Positions 27,999-36,861 of a stretch of 64,000 nt of DNA are shown here, piece after piece. This DNA is from Candidatus Tectimicrobiota bacterium. GTDB taxonomy: Bacteria; Tectomicrobia; Entotheonellia; Entotheonellales; Entotheonellaceae. The position numbers and the translations under genes are program-made. The first letter of the stretch is position 1, and each line of letters begins with the position of its first letter. The notes under the pieces are model-generated. The model searched no databases, was not told the origin of the DNA, and saw only the letters and a list, made by a program, of their open reading frames with translations. The DNA lies in contig BPKO01000001.1 in the NCBI GenBank assembly GCA_026005175.1, positions 1,054,001-1,118,000 of the forward strand. Reading direction: 5' to 3'.

Positions 27999-29015
27999 TC
28001 AGCGCCACGCAAGGGCTTGCAGCATCTTGATGTTGTAGTAGCGAATGTCGGTCATGGCCGCAGGAAGGCGGCCCTCGCCAAATGCCACCACCAGGTCGTG
28101 AACGGCGTCGGCCACCGTCCGCCGGGGCTCAAAACCCAGCTGACGCTTGAGCTTGTCCGATGCAATGTGGTACGACCGCGGGTCCGCGGTGGGCACGGTG
28201 ACGAGGTCGACCGCCGGGCGGTGCGGCACCTCGCGTTGCACGATGTCCCGTACCAAGGCGGCCAGCTCGGCGACGGTGTAGTTCTCCCCACCGGCGTTGT
28301 ACACTTGCCCTGAGACCAAGGCGGCAGGGGCTTCGAGCAGCAACTGGTACACAGCCACCATGTCTGCAATGTGGATGTTGGGCCGCCGCTGGGAGCCCCC
28401 GTAGACCGTGATGCGGCCGAGGTGCACGGCTTGGGCGGTGAGCAGGTTGACGACGAGATCGAGGCGCTGGCGTGGGGAATAGCCGCACACGGTGGCCGGA
28501 CGGACCACGATAGGCACGAAGTCGGGGGACTGCTCGGCGAGCAGCAGCGGCTCGCACCACGCTTTGTACTTGCTGTAGTCGGTAAGCGGCGCCAGGGGAT
28601 GGTCTTCGGTCACCCGCGGTGCCGCGCTGACGCCGTAGACGCTGGAGCTGGAAGCGTAAATGAAGCGCTGCACGCCGCTGGCTTTGCTCTGCTGCACCAG
28701 CGGCGCGAAGGCGTCGTAGTTGACCGAGCGGCCCAGGGCGGGGTTGAGCTCGAAGCTGGGGTCGTTGGAGATGCCGGCCAAGTGGATAACGGCGTCACAA
28801 CCCCGCAGCGCATCTTTCAGGAGAGCCTGATTGCGGATGTCTCCCTTGATCTGTTCCAAGCCGGGATGGTCTTTGAGAGGCGCGAAGACGTGCTCGCCAA
28901 AGAGATACCAGTCGAGCACGCGCACCGCATAGCCGTGCGCCAGCAGGTGGGGCACCAGCACGGCGCCTACGTAGCCGGCCCCTCCCGTGACCAAGACGCG
29001 GCGGATGGCCGGCAT
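27999..29015 (-). CDS. NAD-dependent epimerase/dehydratase (extended SDR)
   Basis: 338-aa extended short-chain dehydrogenase acting on nucleotide sugars. The NAD loop is TGGAGYVGAVLVP, the active-site triad contributes IYASSSSVYG (Ser) and DYSKYKAW (Tyr-x3-Lys). The RPATVCGYSPRQRLD segment and NIHIADMVAVY resemble enzymes that epimerise or dehydrate NDP-heptoses and NDP-hexoses. It is tightly packed: its ATG at 29015 sits at the stop of the SIS gene. Confidence 0.88.
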   Translation of the reverse strand: MPAIRRVLVTGGAGYVGAVLVPHLLAHGYAVRVLDWYLFGEHVFAPLKDHPGLEQIKGDIRNQALLKDALRGCDAVIHLAGISNDPSFELNPALGRSVNYDAFAPLVQQSKASGVQRFIYASSSSVYGVSAAPRVTEDHPLAPLTDYSKYKAWCEPLLLAEQSPDFVPIVVRPATVCGYSPRQRLDLVVNLLTAQAVHLGRITVYGGSQRRPNIHIADMVAVYQLLLEAPAALVSGQVYNAGGENYTVAELAALVRDIVQREVPHRPAVDLVTVPTADPRSYHIASDKLKRQLGFEPRRTVADAVHDLVVAFGEGRLPAAMTDIRYYNIKMLQALAWR

Positions 29016-29016
29016 C

Positions 29017-29607
29017 TCAGTTTCTCCCTGCGGCGTGGCAGCGCACCGCCAGGAGCTGGTCCGCCAGGCCGTGGGCCAGGACCATGTGCGCCACCTCGAC
29101 AAAGCCATAGGTGTGGGCGGGCACGTAGAAATTGACGTCGCCCAGGCGGCGCAGCGGGTTGGTGGGACTAAACCCCGAAAACGTGATCACCCTGCACCCG
29201 TGCAGCGTGGCCACCTCCACGGCCCGCAAGATGTTGGCCGATTGGCCAGAACTGCTGATCGCCAGCAGCAAGTCTCCCGGGGTACTCCAGCGCGCCAGGG
29301 CGTGGGCAAAGACCTCCTCGTAGCCCAGATCGTTGGCCAGGGCGGTAAGGAGGGGCTGGTCATAAAACACCATGGCGCGCAAGCCGGCTTCCTTGCAGAG
29401 GTCGTTGTGCAGGTGGCTGGCGATGGCGGCGCTGCCCCCATTGCCGACGAGCAGGATTTTGCCCGAGGTGCCGGCGGTGGCGAGCAGCTCGACAGCGCGG
29501 GACATCCCCTGGTCAAAAGAAAGGCGACGCCCATGCCAGTCGGTGACGTCAATGCGACACAGGTAGCCGTGGAGTTCGTGCAGATAGGCAGTGGCCCAGC
29601 CGTGCAT
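29017..29607 (-). CDS. GmhA-like SIS-domain phosphosugar isomerase
   Basis: 196-aa single SIS domain protein resembling sedoheptulose-7-phosphate isomerase. It has ILLVGNGGSAAIASHLHNDL, DLGYEEVFAHAL, LLLAISSSGQSANI and ITFSGFSPTNPLR, and a C-terminal VEVAHMVLAHGLADQL helix as in GmhA. It would turn sedoheptulose 7-phosphate (a possible product of the split transketolase in the same operon) into heptose 7-phosphate. The ATG at 29607 follows GGGGGATACCGCA. It is followed upstream by the kinase/nucleotidyltransferase gene. Confidence 0.88.
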   Translation of the reverse strand: MHGWATAYLHELHGYLCRIDVTDWHGRRLSFDQGMSRAVELLATAGTSGKILLVGNGGSAAIASHLHNDLCKEAGLRAMVFYDQPLLTALANDLGYEEVFAHALARWSTPGDLLLAISSSGQSANILRAVEVATLHGCRVITFSGFSPTNPLRRLGDVNFYVPAHTYGFVEVAHMVLAHGLADQLLAVRCHAAGRN

Positions 29608-29626
29608 TGCGGTATCTCCCCCTTGC

Positions 29627-31174
29627 TTATTTGAGAAGGGTTTCGAGGTAGCGCAGCAGCGACACGCGCGCCACGGCGGTGCGATGTCCGACGGTGGCCA
29701 CCGCCTGGGCGCCCACCGCATTGCCGATCACCCCGAGCACCTCCATAGGCGCCCCTTGCGCGGCGCACAGGGCGGTCAGGGCAAAGAAAGCGTCCCCGGC
29801 ACCCATGCGGTCTACCACCGGCCCGGCAAACGCCGGCACATCGACGAATCCTTCGTCCCTGCTATACCCCAAGCAGCCGCGCCGGCTGCGGGTCACGGCC
29901 AGGCGCGGCCACTTGAGCCGCTCGGCCACGTCGTGGACCAGGTCGCGCAGCGGGCCTCGTCGTTGCCGGGCTTCGAGGCGCAGCTCGCTTTCTGCCAGCG
30001 AGACGTAATCGGCTCCGGGATATCTGGAAATGGTGTGAAAGCCCCAGTTTCCCGCGTTGGCCTGGGTATTGACGGCCAGAAAGGCGGCGCGGCTGTAGAG
30101 AAGATCGATGGCTTCCCGACTCAGCATGCCATGGCCAAAGTCGGTCACCAGGACCACGTCGTAGCGCGGCAGGAGGTCGGTAAGCGCGGCACACAGCTGC
30201 GCCTCGCTGGCCGCCTCTAGGGGACTGTCGTCCATTTCGTAAAGCTCAAAGAGCTTGGTAAAAGTGTCCTCGTCGATAAAGCGGCGCTTGACGATGGTGG
30301 GGGCCGCTTGGCGATAAATGAAGACCGGCTCGATGTGACGCTGCAGCTGGGCGCGCAGGAAGGCGGCTCGGGAATCCCTTGCCCCCAGCGTGGTCACCAG
30401 CGCCACGGTGTCACAGAAGTGCGCCACCTGATTGGCGACGGCAGCACTCCCGCCGGCAAAGGTCTCGTAGCGCCGTGGCCGCAGGGCGAGCATGGGCGCT
30501 TTGGCCGCTTTGCCTATGGCTTCGCAGTAGCAGTACTCGTCGACGATGGCTTCCCCTACCACCAGCACCTTGAGGTGGCGGGCGCGCTCGAGGTAACCCA
30601 GAACCTGCTCAGGGCGGTAGCGAGCCGAAAACGCCGCCAAATACTCCCGGACTTCTTCCGGCAAAGTGGGCAAATAGCGGTTGAGGAGGTGAGAGGCGCT
30701 GCACGTGAGCTCGTCGGTAAATACCACTTGCCCGCCTACTGCCGCTACGGCAGCGGCTTCGGCCACCATGCCTCCGGTGCGGTCTTGGCTGGCGTCGCGG
30801 TACTCGGCTCCCTTGACGTAGACGTGCGGGCGCAGCAGCCCGATGGCCTCGGTGGCGGTGGGCCACCGGTTAATGGCGACGTAATCGACGCAATCCAGGG
30901 CAGCCAGGGCTTCGGCCCGCAGCGTCTCGGTAAACGCCGGACGATGCGGGCCTTTGTTGACATAGACGTCTGGCGTCACGGGCACAACCAGGACGTCGCC
31001 ATACTGCTTGGCGCGAGTGAGATGGCGGATGTGACCGATGTGAAGCAAGTCAAACACCCCATGGCAGTGGACAATGCGGTCTCCCCTGGCCCGGTGGTCG
31101 GCCAGGCGCCTCGCCAGCCCCTCCAGGGATTGGATCTTGTCGCATGCACGTCGTGCCACTGGCGGTTCCCTCAT
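29627..31174 (-). CDS. heptose nucleotidyltransferase-kinase with inverted domain order (HldE-like)
   Basis: 515-aa bifunctional protein. Residues about 15-150 are a cytidylyl-type nucleotidyltransferase with HGVFDLLHIGHIRHL (HxGH signature) and VYVKGAEYRD. Residues about 180-510 are a PfkB/ribokinase-like kinase with FAGGSAAVANQVAHF, FDTVTDFGHGM-type acidic strand (VLVTDFGHGML) and the anion hole VDRMGAGDAFFALTALC. In standard HldE the kinase comes first and the transferase second, so the order is reversed here. The start at 31174 overlaps the upstream epimerase stop (ATGA). Together with the SIS gene it defines an NDP-heptose-type route. Confidence 0.9.
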   Translation of the reverse strand: MREPPVARRACDKIQSLEGLARRLADHRARGDRIVHCHGVFDLLHIGHIRHLTRAKQYGDVLVVPVTPDVYVNKGPHRPAFTETLRAEALAALDCVDYVAINRWPTATEAIGLLRPHVYVKGAEYRDASQDRTGGMVAEAAAVAAVGGQVVFTDELTCSASHLLNRYLPTLPEEVREYLAAFSARYRPEQVLGYLERARHLKVLVVGEAIVDEYCYCEAIGKAAKAPMLALRPRRYETFAGGSAAVANQVAHFCDTVALVTTLGARDSRAAFLRAQLQRHIEPVFIYRQAAPTIVKRRFIDEDTFTKLFELYEMDDSPLEAASEAQLCAALTDLLPRYDVVLVTDFGHGMLSREAIDLLYSRAAFLAVNTQANAGNWGFHTISRYPGADYVSLAESELRLEARQRRGPLRDLVHDVAERLKWPRLAVTRSRRGCLGYSRDEGFVDVPAFAGPVVDRMGAGDAFFALTALCAAQGAPMEVLGVIGNAVGAQAVATVGHRTAVARVSLLRYLETLLK

Positions 31175-32181
31175 GCACTGCGGCAGGTGACCGTTTGGGG
31201 TTGCAGGTAGTGAAACCAGGCGCGAGTTGCTTCGGCAATGGAAGCGGCGTCCCACACCGGAGCGTGGCGCCACTGCTCAAGGTGGGCCAGCATGATGCGT
31301 ACCCCCGCTTCCAGGCTGACGCGGGGAGTCCAGCCCAGGACGCGGGAGATTTTGGTGATATCGGCCCACGTGCAGTCGGGCTCCCCGGGCCGCTTGGGGA
31401 GGTAGACGGCAGTCCCGCCCAGGAGGCGGACAAGCTCGTTGATGCTTGTGGGGCGTCCCGAGCCCACGTTGAACACCTCGCCGTGCACCTCGGCCGCCGC
31501 GGCACGGACAAACGCCTCGACGACGTCGGTGACGAAGACAAAATCCCGCCTCTGGGTGCCATCGCCGACGACGGTGCAGGCCTTGCCGGCGGCCATCTGC
31601 GCCAGGAAAACGCCGAAGACCGCGCCGTAAGTGCCGGAAGTGCGGGCGCGCGGGCCGTAGACGTTGAACAGCCGCAGCGAAACCACCGGCAGGCGATAGA
31701 CCCGCCCCCAGTGCAGCACGCATTGTTCACCGAGGTACTTGCTCAGGGCGTAGGGGTATTGGGGACGCGCCGGCGCCGTCTCCGGCGTTGGATAGGTGTC
31801 GGGAATGCCGTAGCAGGACGAGGACGCGGCGTAGAGAAACCGCCGTACTCCCGCCAGGCGGGCTGCCTCAAGCGCCGCCACCGTGCCGTCGACGTTGGCG
31901 CGGTGATAGGCCAAGGGCTGCTCAATAGAAGGCACAATGTCGGCAAGGCCTGCCAAGTGAAAGACCCACTCGGCCCCCTCGAAGTGGGCCCGCAGGACGT
32001 CCAGGTCGGTAACGTCCGCCGCCACCAAGCGCAGTCGCACCTGATGGCGGTGCTGCGCCAGATTGTCCCGTCGCCCCGTCGCGAAGTTGTCGATTACCGT
32101 CACCTCATGGCCGTCGGCCAGGAGGCGGTCGACCAGGTGACTGCCGATGAAGCCTGCACCTCCGGTAACCACCGTCTTCAT
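31171..32181 (-). CDS. NAD-dependent nucleotide-sugar epimerase (GalE/WbpP-like)
   Basis: 336-aa extended SDR. It has VVTGGAGFIGSHLVDRLL, IDNFATGRRDNL, FHLAGLADIVPSIEQP, a Ser in LYAASSSCYG, the catalytic YALSKYLGE and LRLFNVYGPRA, and is close in pattern to UDP-hexose 4-epimerases. The ATG at 32181 lies after CAGGAGAAGCGG. It is the first gene of the minus-strand sugar operon that continues to 17042. Confidence 0.9.
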   Translation of the reverse strand: MKTVVTGGAGFIGSHLVDRLLADGHEVTVIDNFATGRRDNLAQHRHQVRLRLVAADVTDLDVLRAHFEGAEWVFHLAGLADIVPSIEQPLAYHRANVDGTVAALEAARLAGVRRFLYAASSSCYGIPDTYPTPETAPARPQYPYALSKYLGEQCVLHWGRVYRLPVVSLRLFNVYGPRARTSGTYGAVFGVFLAQMAAGKACTVVGDGTQRRDFVFVTDVVEAFVRAAAAEVHGEVFNVGSGRPTSINELVRLLGGTAVYLPKRPGEPDCTWADITKISRVLGWTPRVSLEAGVRIMLAHLEQWRHAPVWDAASIAEATRAWFHYLQPQTVTCRSA

Positions 32182-32579
32182 CCGCTTCTCCTGTGGGCGA
32201 TGGCGTGGTGTTTGCGCCCGCCGCGTCAGAGCAAGAAGCATGCCACAGAAGCGTGGTACCGCCGCGCCGTCGCAAACCTCGCCCGGCACAAGGATGGCCG
32301 GCGCTTGTATGGGTTTTTGTTTTTCTGCTTGCCAGCCAGGGGCACGGCAAGCGTCAGGGTTCTGGCGGCAGGGCCGTCGGGGTCCTGACAGGCGCCCGCA
32401 AACGGCAAGCCGCGGCGCCGCGGTCCAAGTCCCCCTTGCACCGCTTTGCCGGCTTGGCGTATGCTCTCGGTGCACGTCAACCACGAAAACCGCGCTGACG
32501 TTGGGGACGCGCACGACGGGGAGTGACGAGGTCCTGCACCCCGGGCGGCTTGGCCTCCAGCAAAGAGGAGCCATCGCGT
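32182..32579. other. divergent intergenic region between the sugar operon and the HMGS-like operon
   Basis: About 400 bases with no convincing gene; open stretches here lack family features. It must hold the promoters of two divergent operons. I see one candidate rightward promoter (32436-32465) and no clear minus-strand -10/-35 pair for the sugar operon. Confidence 0.6.
32436..32465 (+). promoter_or_regulatory. candidate promoter for the HMGS-DUF35/thiolase operon
   Basis: TTGCAC at 32436-32441 and TATGCT at 32460-32465, spacer 18. It would leave a leader of about 110 bases before the ATG at 32580. Confidence 0.5.
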
Positions 32580-34006
32580 ATGAGCGCAGGGATCCGTGCC
32601 TTTGGGGCCTACGTGCCCTGGTTGCGTCTGAGCCGGCAAGCCATCGCCACCTACTGGGGCGGCCGCGCCGCCCCGGGCGAAAAGGCCATGGCCAACTACG
32701 ACGAGGACACCATCACCATGGGCGTGGCGGCGGCCCCTCGACGCCTTGGGAACGCTGCCGCGCGAGCGCATCGACGGCCTCTACTTTGCCACCACCACCC
32801 TCGCCCTACAAGGAAAAGCAGGCGGCGCAGGTGATTGCCACGGCGCTCGACTTGCGGCGTGACGTCTACACCGCCGACTTTACCGACACCTTGCGCGCCG
32901 GCACCATCGCCATGAAGGCGGCGCTCGACGCCGTGCGCAGCGGCTCCATGCAGCAGGCGCTGGTGGTGGTGGCCGACATGCGCACCGCGGTGCCCAAGTC
33001 GGCCGAGGAGCAGATCTTCGGCGACGGCGCCGCCGCCTTTCTCATCTCTGCCAGCGACGTGGCGGCTACCGTCTTGCACCACGTCGCCCTCCAGGACGAG
33101 ATCACCGACGTCTGGCGCACCGAAAGCGACCTTTTCCCCCGCCAGTGGGAAACCCGCTTCATCGTCAGCGAGGGCTACCTGCGGGTGAGCCGGGAAGCGG
33201 TGCAGACGCTGCTTGAGCGCAGCCGGCTGCAAATCAGCGACTTCAGCAAAGTGGCCCTCTACGGCCCCGACCCGCGCAGCCAGACGACGCTGGCCCGCGC
33301 CCTGGGCGTCGACGTGAAGACGCAGCTGCAAGACGACTTGTTCAATACCGTTGGCAACACCGGCGCGGCCTTTGCCCCCATGCTGCTGGTAGGCGCCCTA
33401 GAAGCCGCCCAGCCCGGCCAGAAGCTGCTGCTGGTCGCTTACGGCAACGGCGCCGACGCCTACGCTTTGGAAGTGACCGAGGCCATCGCCCAGGCTCAGA
33501 AAAACGCGCGTCGCGGCCTCAAAGGGCACCTGGCCATCAAGCACACGGTGGAGAACTACGAGACCTACGTGCGCTTCCGCCAGCTGATGCCCACCGAGGG
33601 GGCGCGGCGGCCGCCTCTGGGGGCCTCGGCCAGCGCCACCTGGCGCGACCGCGATGCCATTTTCCGGCTCTACGGCAGCCAGTGCACCGCTTGCGGCACC
33701 ATCCAGTACCCGCCCCAGCGCGTCTGCCTCCGCTGCCAGGCCAAAGACCGCATGGCGCCGGTGCGCCTCTCCGACAAGCCAGGCACCCTCTTTACGTTTA
33801 CCCGCGACTACCTCAACGCCAGCATTGACCCGCCCAGCGTCATGTGCGTGGTCGACTTCGAAGGCGGCGGCCGCATTTACTGCGAGATGACCGACCGCGT
33901 ACCGGCCGAGGTGCACGTCAACATGCCGGTGGAGATGACGTTCCGCAAGATCAGCGACGCCGGAGGCTTCCACAACTACTACTGGAAGTGCCGGCCGCGG
34001 CGCTGA
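32580..34006 (+). CDS. HMG-CoA-synthase-like protein fused to DUF35 (Zn ribbon/OB fold), no catalytic Cys (two frame shifts)
   Basis: Condensing-enzyme-fold protein joined to a DUF35 domain. The synthase half runs to about residue 355 (IRAFGAYVPWLRL, FGDGAAAFLIS, LFNTVGNTGAAFAPMLL). The strand that carries the nucleophile in HMG-CoA synthase (CxAGT) reads TDTLRAGT, and no cysteine occurs before the zinc ribbon. The ribbon CTACGTIQYPPQRVCLRC (four Cys) and the OB fold follow. Extra C bases at about 32735 and 32795 shift the frame; correcting both makes the 1427-base span 474 codons plus stop. It precedes a thiolase gene, so it resembles the PhlA-PhlB part of PhlACB-type acyltransferase complexes. 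Confidence 0.85.
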
Positions 34007-34084
34007 GCGATTTTCCCTAGAGACGCCTGGCCGCAGGTGGTACACTGCAGGCGAGGCGGAACCGCAAGACAAAGGAGGCCCGAG

Positions 34085-35238
34085 ATGGCAAGCATCGCCG
34101 ATAAAGTGGCCATCATTGGCATGGGCTGTACCAAGTTTGGCGAAAACTGGGACAAGAGCGCCGAGGACATGATCGTCGAAGCGGCCTACGAGGCCTTTGA
34201 GGACGCCGGCGTGGGGGCCGCAGGACATCCAAGCCGCCTGGGTGGGGACGACCTCCTCGGGCACCACGGGGCAGTCGCTGTCGCGGCCGCTCAAGCTCCA
34301 GTACATCCCCATCACGCGGGTGGAAAACGCCTGCGCCACGGCCCAGGACGCGCTGCGCAACGCCTGCTTTGCCGTGGCCGCCGGCCTCTACGACATCGTG
34401 CTCGCCCTGGGCTTCGAAAAGCTCAAAGACTCCGGCCTCAGCGGCCTGCCGGGGTCGCAGGTGGGGGTGATCGGGGCCGGCAGCACGGCGCCGGGGGGCT
34501 TTGCCCTGGCCGCCACGCGCTACTTCCACCAGTTCGGCGTGGGGCGCGAAACGCTGGCCAAAATCGCCGTCAAGAACCACCACAACGGCGCCCTCAACCC
34601 CAAAGCCCACTTCCAGACCGAGATCACCGTGGAGCAGGTGCTCAAGGCGCCGATGATCGCCGATCCCCTGGGGCTCTACGACTGCTGCCCGACCACCGAC
34701 GGGGCGGCGGCGGCCATCCTGTGCCGCAAGGAAATCGCCGCCAAGTTCAACCCGGACTACGTGACCATCAAGGGGCCTGGGGCTGGCGGTGGGCCCGGGG
34801 ACGGGCCGCATGGACCCCGAGTACGACTTCATCCACTTTCCGGAAACGGTGCGCGCCGCGCGCCAGGCTTATGAGCAGGTGGGCATCACCAACCCCCTCA
34901 AGCAGATTAGCATCGCCGAAGTCCACGACTGCTTCACCATCACCGAGCTGCTCATCTACGAGGACCTGGGCTTTGTCAAGAAAGGCGAAGCGAAAGAGGC
35001 GGTGGATGCCGGCCTGTTCACCCTGGAAGGCGAGCTGCCGGTGAATACCGACGGCGGGCTGAAGTCTTTTGGCCACCCCATCGGCGCCAGCGGCTTGCGC
35101 ATGCTCTACGAGATCTACAAGCAGTTCCAGGGCAAAGCCGGCCCGCGGCAGGTGAAGAACGTCGAGCTCGGCCTCGCCCACAACCTGGGCGGCGTGCCGG
35201 GGTCGTTCACGTGCAGCGTGGTGATTCTCGGACGCTAG
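34085..35238 (+). CDS. thiolase-family protein (SCP2-thiolase/PhlC-like; two frame shifts)
   Basis: Thiolase-fold acyltransferase. The N-terminus VAIIGMGCTKFGENWDKS, the nucleophile Cys in RVENACATAQDALRNA and the C-terminal GLKSFGHPIGASGLRMLYEI (His) and GLAHNLGGVPGSF match the lipid-transfer-type thiolases found next to DUF35 proteins. The frame moves at about 34213 and 34790; removing one base at each gives 383 aa, a normal length. AAAGGAGG lies before the ATG. With the upstream HMGS-like/DUF35 protein it probably forms one complex that moves acyl groups between CoA and an acceptor. This subunit supplies the only thiolase-type Cys. Confidence 0.88.
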
Positions 35239-35322
35239 ACGAGGCGGCCCCGCCCTGCCGGGAGCGCTTGACCTTCTGGCAGGACGGGGCTGACTTCCTT
35301 GGCAGTTGGAGGCGGTAGGTCA

Positions 35323-35646
35323 ATGGCAGGGATCAAGAGCGCCCTTGAGCTGGCCATGGAAAAGCTGGGGAAGCTGGAGGCAGAGGAACCCTCCGTGCCC
35401 CTTACCGACGAGCAGCGCCGCGAAATCAGCGAACTGCGCAAAGTCTACGACGCCAAGATCGCCGAAAAGGAGATCATGCTGCAGGCCGAGATTCGCAAGC
35501 TCATGCAGCAGCGGCCACCCCACGAGGCGGCCGCGGCGGCCAGGGAGCTGCGGGAGAAGTTCCAGGAAACCAAACGGGCGCTGCAGCGCGAGCTGGAGGA
35601 GAAAATCGCAGCGGTGCGGGCGCGCAAGCCGCAGGCGGCTTCCTAA
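35323..35646 (+). CDS. small coiled-coil protein of unknown function
   Basis: 107-aa highly charged, helical protein (ELRKVYDAKIAEKEIMLQAE, REKFQETKRALQRELEEKI) predicted to form a coiled coil through most of its length. No family recognised. The ATG at 35323 is preceded by GGAGGCGGTAGGTC. It lies 84 bases after the thiolase stop on the same strand. Confidence 0.7.
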   Translation: MAGIKSALELAMEKLGKLEAEEPSVPLTDEQRREISELRKVYDAKIAEKEIMLQAEIRKLMQQRPPHEAAAAARELREKFQETKRALQRELEEKIAAVRARKPQAAS

Positions 35647-35764
35647 GGGCCACGCCTGCCGCTTTCTCACCCCTGCGCGGCGGGGTGTTTCTCCGCCCTG
35701 CCGGGGTGCCGTGTGGCGCTGCCACACCGGAAGCGGGAGGGAGCGTGCCGCAAGGGGAGCGGGG

Positions 35765-36793
35765 GTGGTCAGCGAGCAGTGGCAGTTTGGCGTCAGCTAC
35801 TTCGGGGTGCGCAATCCACACCACTTCCGCGCCGACCTGGAGGTCATCGCCCGCCTGGGCTTTGACTACCTCGTCTTTACGTTTTCCGAGCACGACCACC
35901 GCTTCTATCAGGGCAGCGTGGCCCAGTGCGTGCGCCTGACGCAGCAGCGGGGCCTCAAGGCGTACGTCGATCCCTGGGGCGTCTGCGGCATCTTTGGGGG
36001 CGAGGCCTTCAGCGAGCGCGGCGCCTGGGACCTGGAAGGACAGCAGCGGCGCAGCGACGGTCGCCCGCTGCCCCTGCTGTGCCCGACTTCGGCGGAAGTG
36101 CGTGCCTACTTGCGGCAGTGGCTGACTGCGGTGGCGGAAGTGTTGCAGGCCGACGGCGTCTTTTGGGATGAGCCGCACTTTTACCTGCCCGGCGGCGAAA
36201 GCCGCCGGCGCGGCCTGTGGGCCTGCTGCTGCCCGCGCTGCCAGCAGGGTTTTGCCGCCCGCTTCGGGCAGCCGCTGCCCGCTCAGGAAACCCCCGAGGT
36301 GCGGCAGTGGAAAGAGGAGGCCATTGCCGCATTGCTGCGCGAGCTGACCGCGCAGGCGGCCGCCGCCGGCTTGCGCAACACGGTGTGCGTGCTGCCGATT
36401 TACGAGGACCCGCAGGCATTTGCCGCCAGGCTGGAGCGCCTCGCCGCCGATCCCCACCTGCACGTCCTGGCCACCGACCCCTACCCGCTCTACCACCGCC
36501 AGCCTGTGGCCGCCACCCGCCGCTTCTGCGACGCCCTGCGCCACGTCTGCCGCCGCTTCCACAAGGAGGCCCAGGTCTGGGTGCAGGGGTTCCTGGTGCC
36601 AGCAGGCGAGGAAGCGCAGCTGGCAGAGGAAATCCGGCTCATCGCCGCCAGCGGCATCCGCAACATTGCCGTCTGGAGTTACCTGGCCACGGCGTACATG
36701 ACCTCGCACGCCTGCGCCGATCCCGACACGGCGTGGGCGGTGATCACGCAGGCCTTGCAAGAAGTCCGCCAGGCCGGCGCGCCGCGGCTTTGA
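35765..36793 (+). CDS. TIM-barrel-like protein of unknown function (possible glycoside-hydrolase fold)
   Basis: 342-aa protein, probably cytosolic (no signal peptide). The alternation of strands and helices, e.g. FGVSYFGVRN, FDYLVFTFSEHD, LKAYVDPWGVCGIF, DGVFWDEPHFYLP, VLATDPYPLYH and IAVWSYLATA, resembles glycoside-hydrolase-like barrels, with DEPHF a candidate acidic site. A CCCPRC cluster in the middle could bind metal. GTG at 35765 follows [12 protein letters not shown] do not recognise a named family. It lies upstream of threonine synthase. Confidence 0.65.
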   Translation: MVSEQWQFGVSYFGVRNPHHFRADLEVIARLGFDYLVFTFSEHDHRFYQGSVAQCVRLTQQRGLKAYVDPWGVCGIFGGEAFSERGAWDLEGQQRRSDGRPLPLLCPTSAEVRAYLRQWLTAVAEVLQADGVFWDEPHFYLPGGESRRRGLWACCCPRCQQGFAARFGQPLPAQETPEVRQWKEEAIAALLRELTAQAAAAGLRNTVCVLPIYEDPQAFAARLERLAADPHLHVLATDPYPLYHRQPVAATRRFCDALRHVCRRFHKEAQVWVQGFLVPAGEEAQLAEEIRLIAASGIRNIAVWSYLATAYMTSHACADPDTAWAVITQALQEVRQAGAPRL

Positions 36794-36818
36794 GCCCGCA
36801 GAGGCGGTGGCGTATAAT
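36790..36818 (+). promoter_or_regulatory. promoter of threonine synthase gene
   Basis: TTGAGC at 36790-36795 and TATAAT at 36813-36818, spacer 17; it overlaps the end of the preceding gene. Transcription would begin near 36825. Confidence 0.7.
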
Positions 36819-36861
36819 GGAGGCGCAGCAAGAACGCGTTCTGGCAAGCAAAGGGGTTGCT

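Noticed and set aside
29627-31174. Two separate genes (nucleotidyltransferase and kinase)
   Set aside because: The frame is continuous through both domains with a plausible linker and no internal start preceded by a ribosome site.
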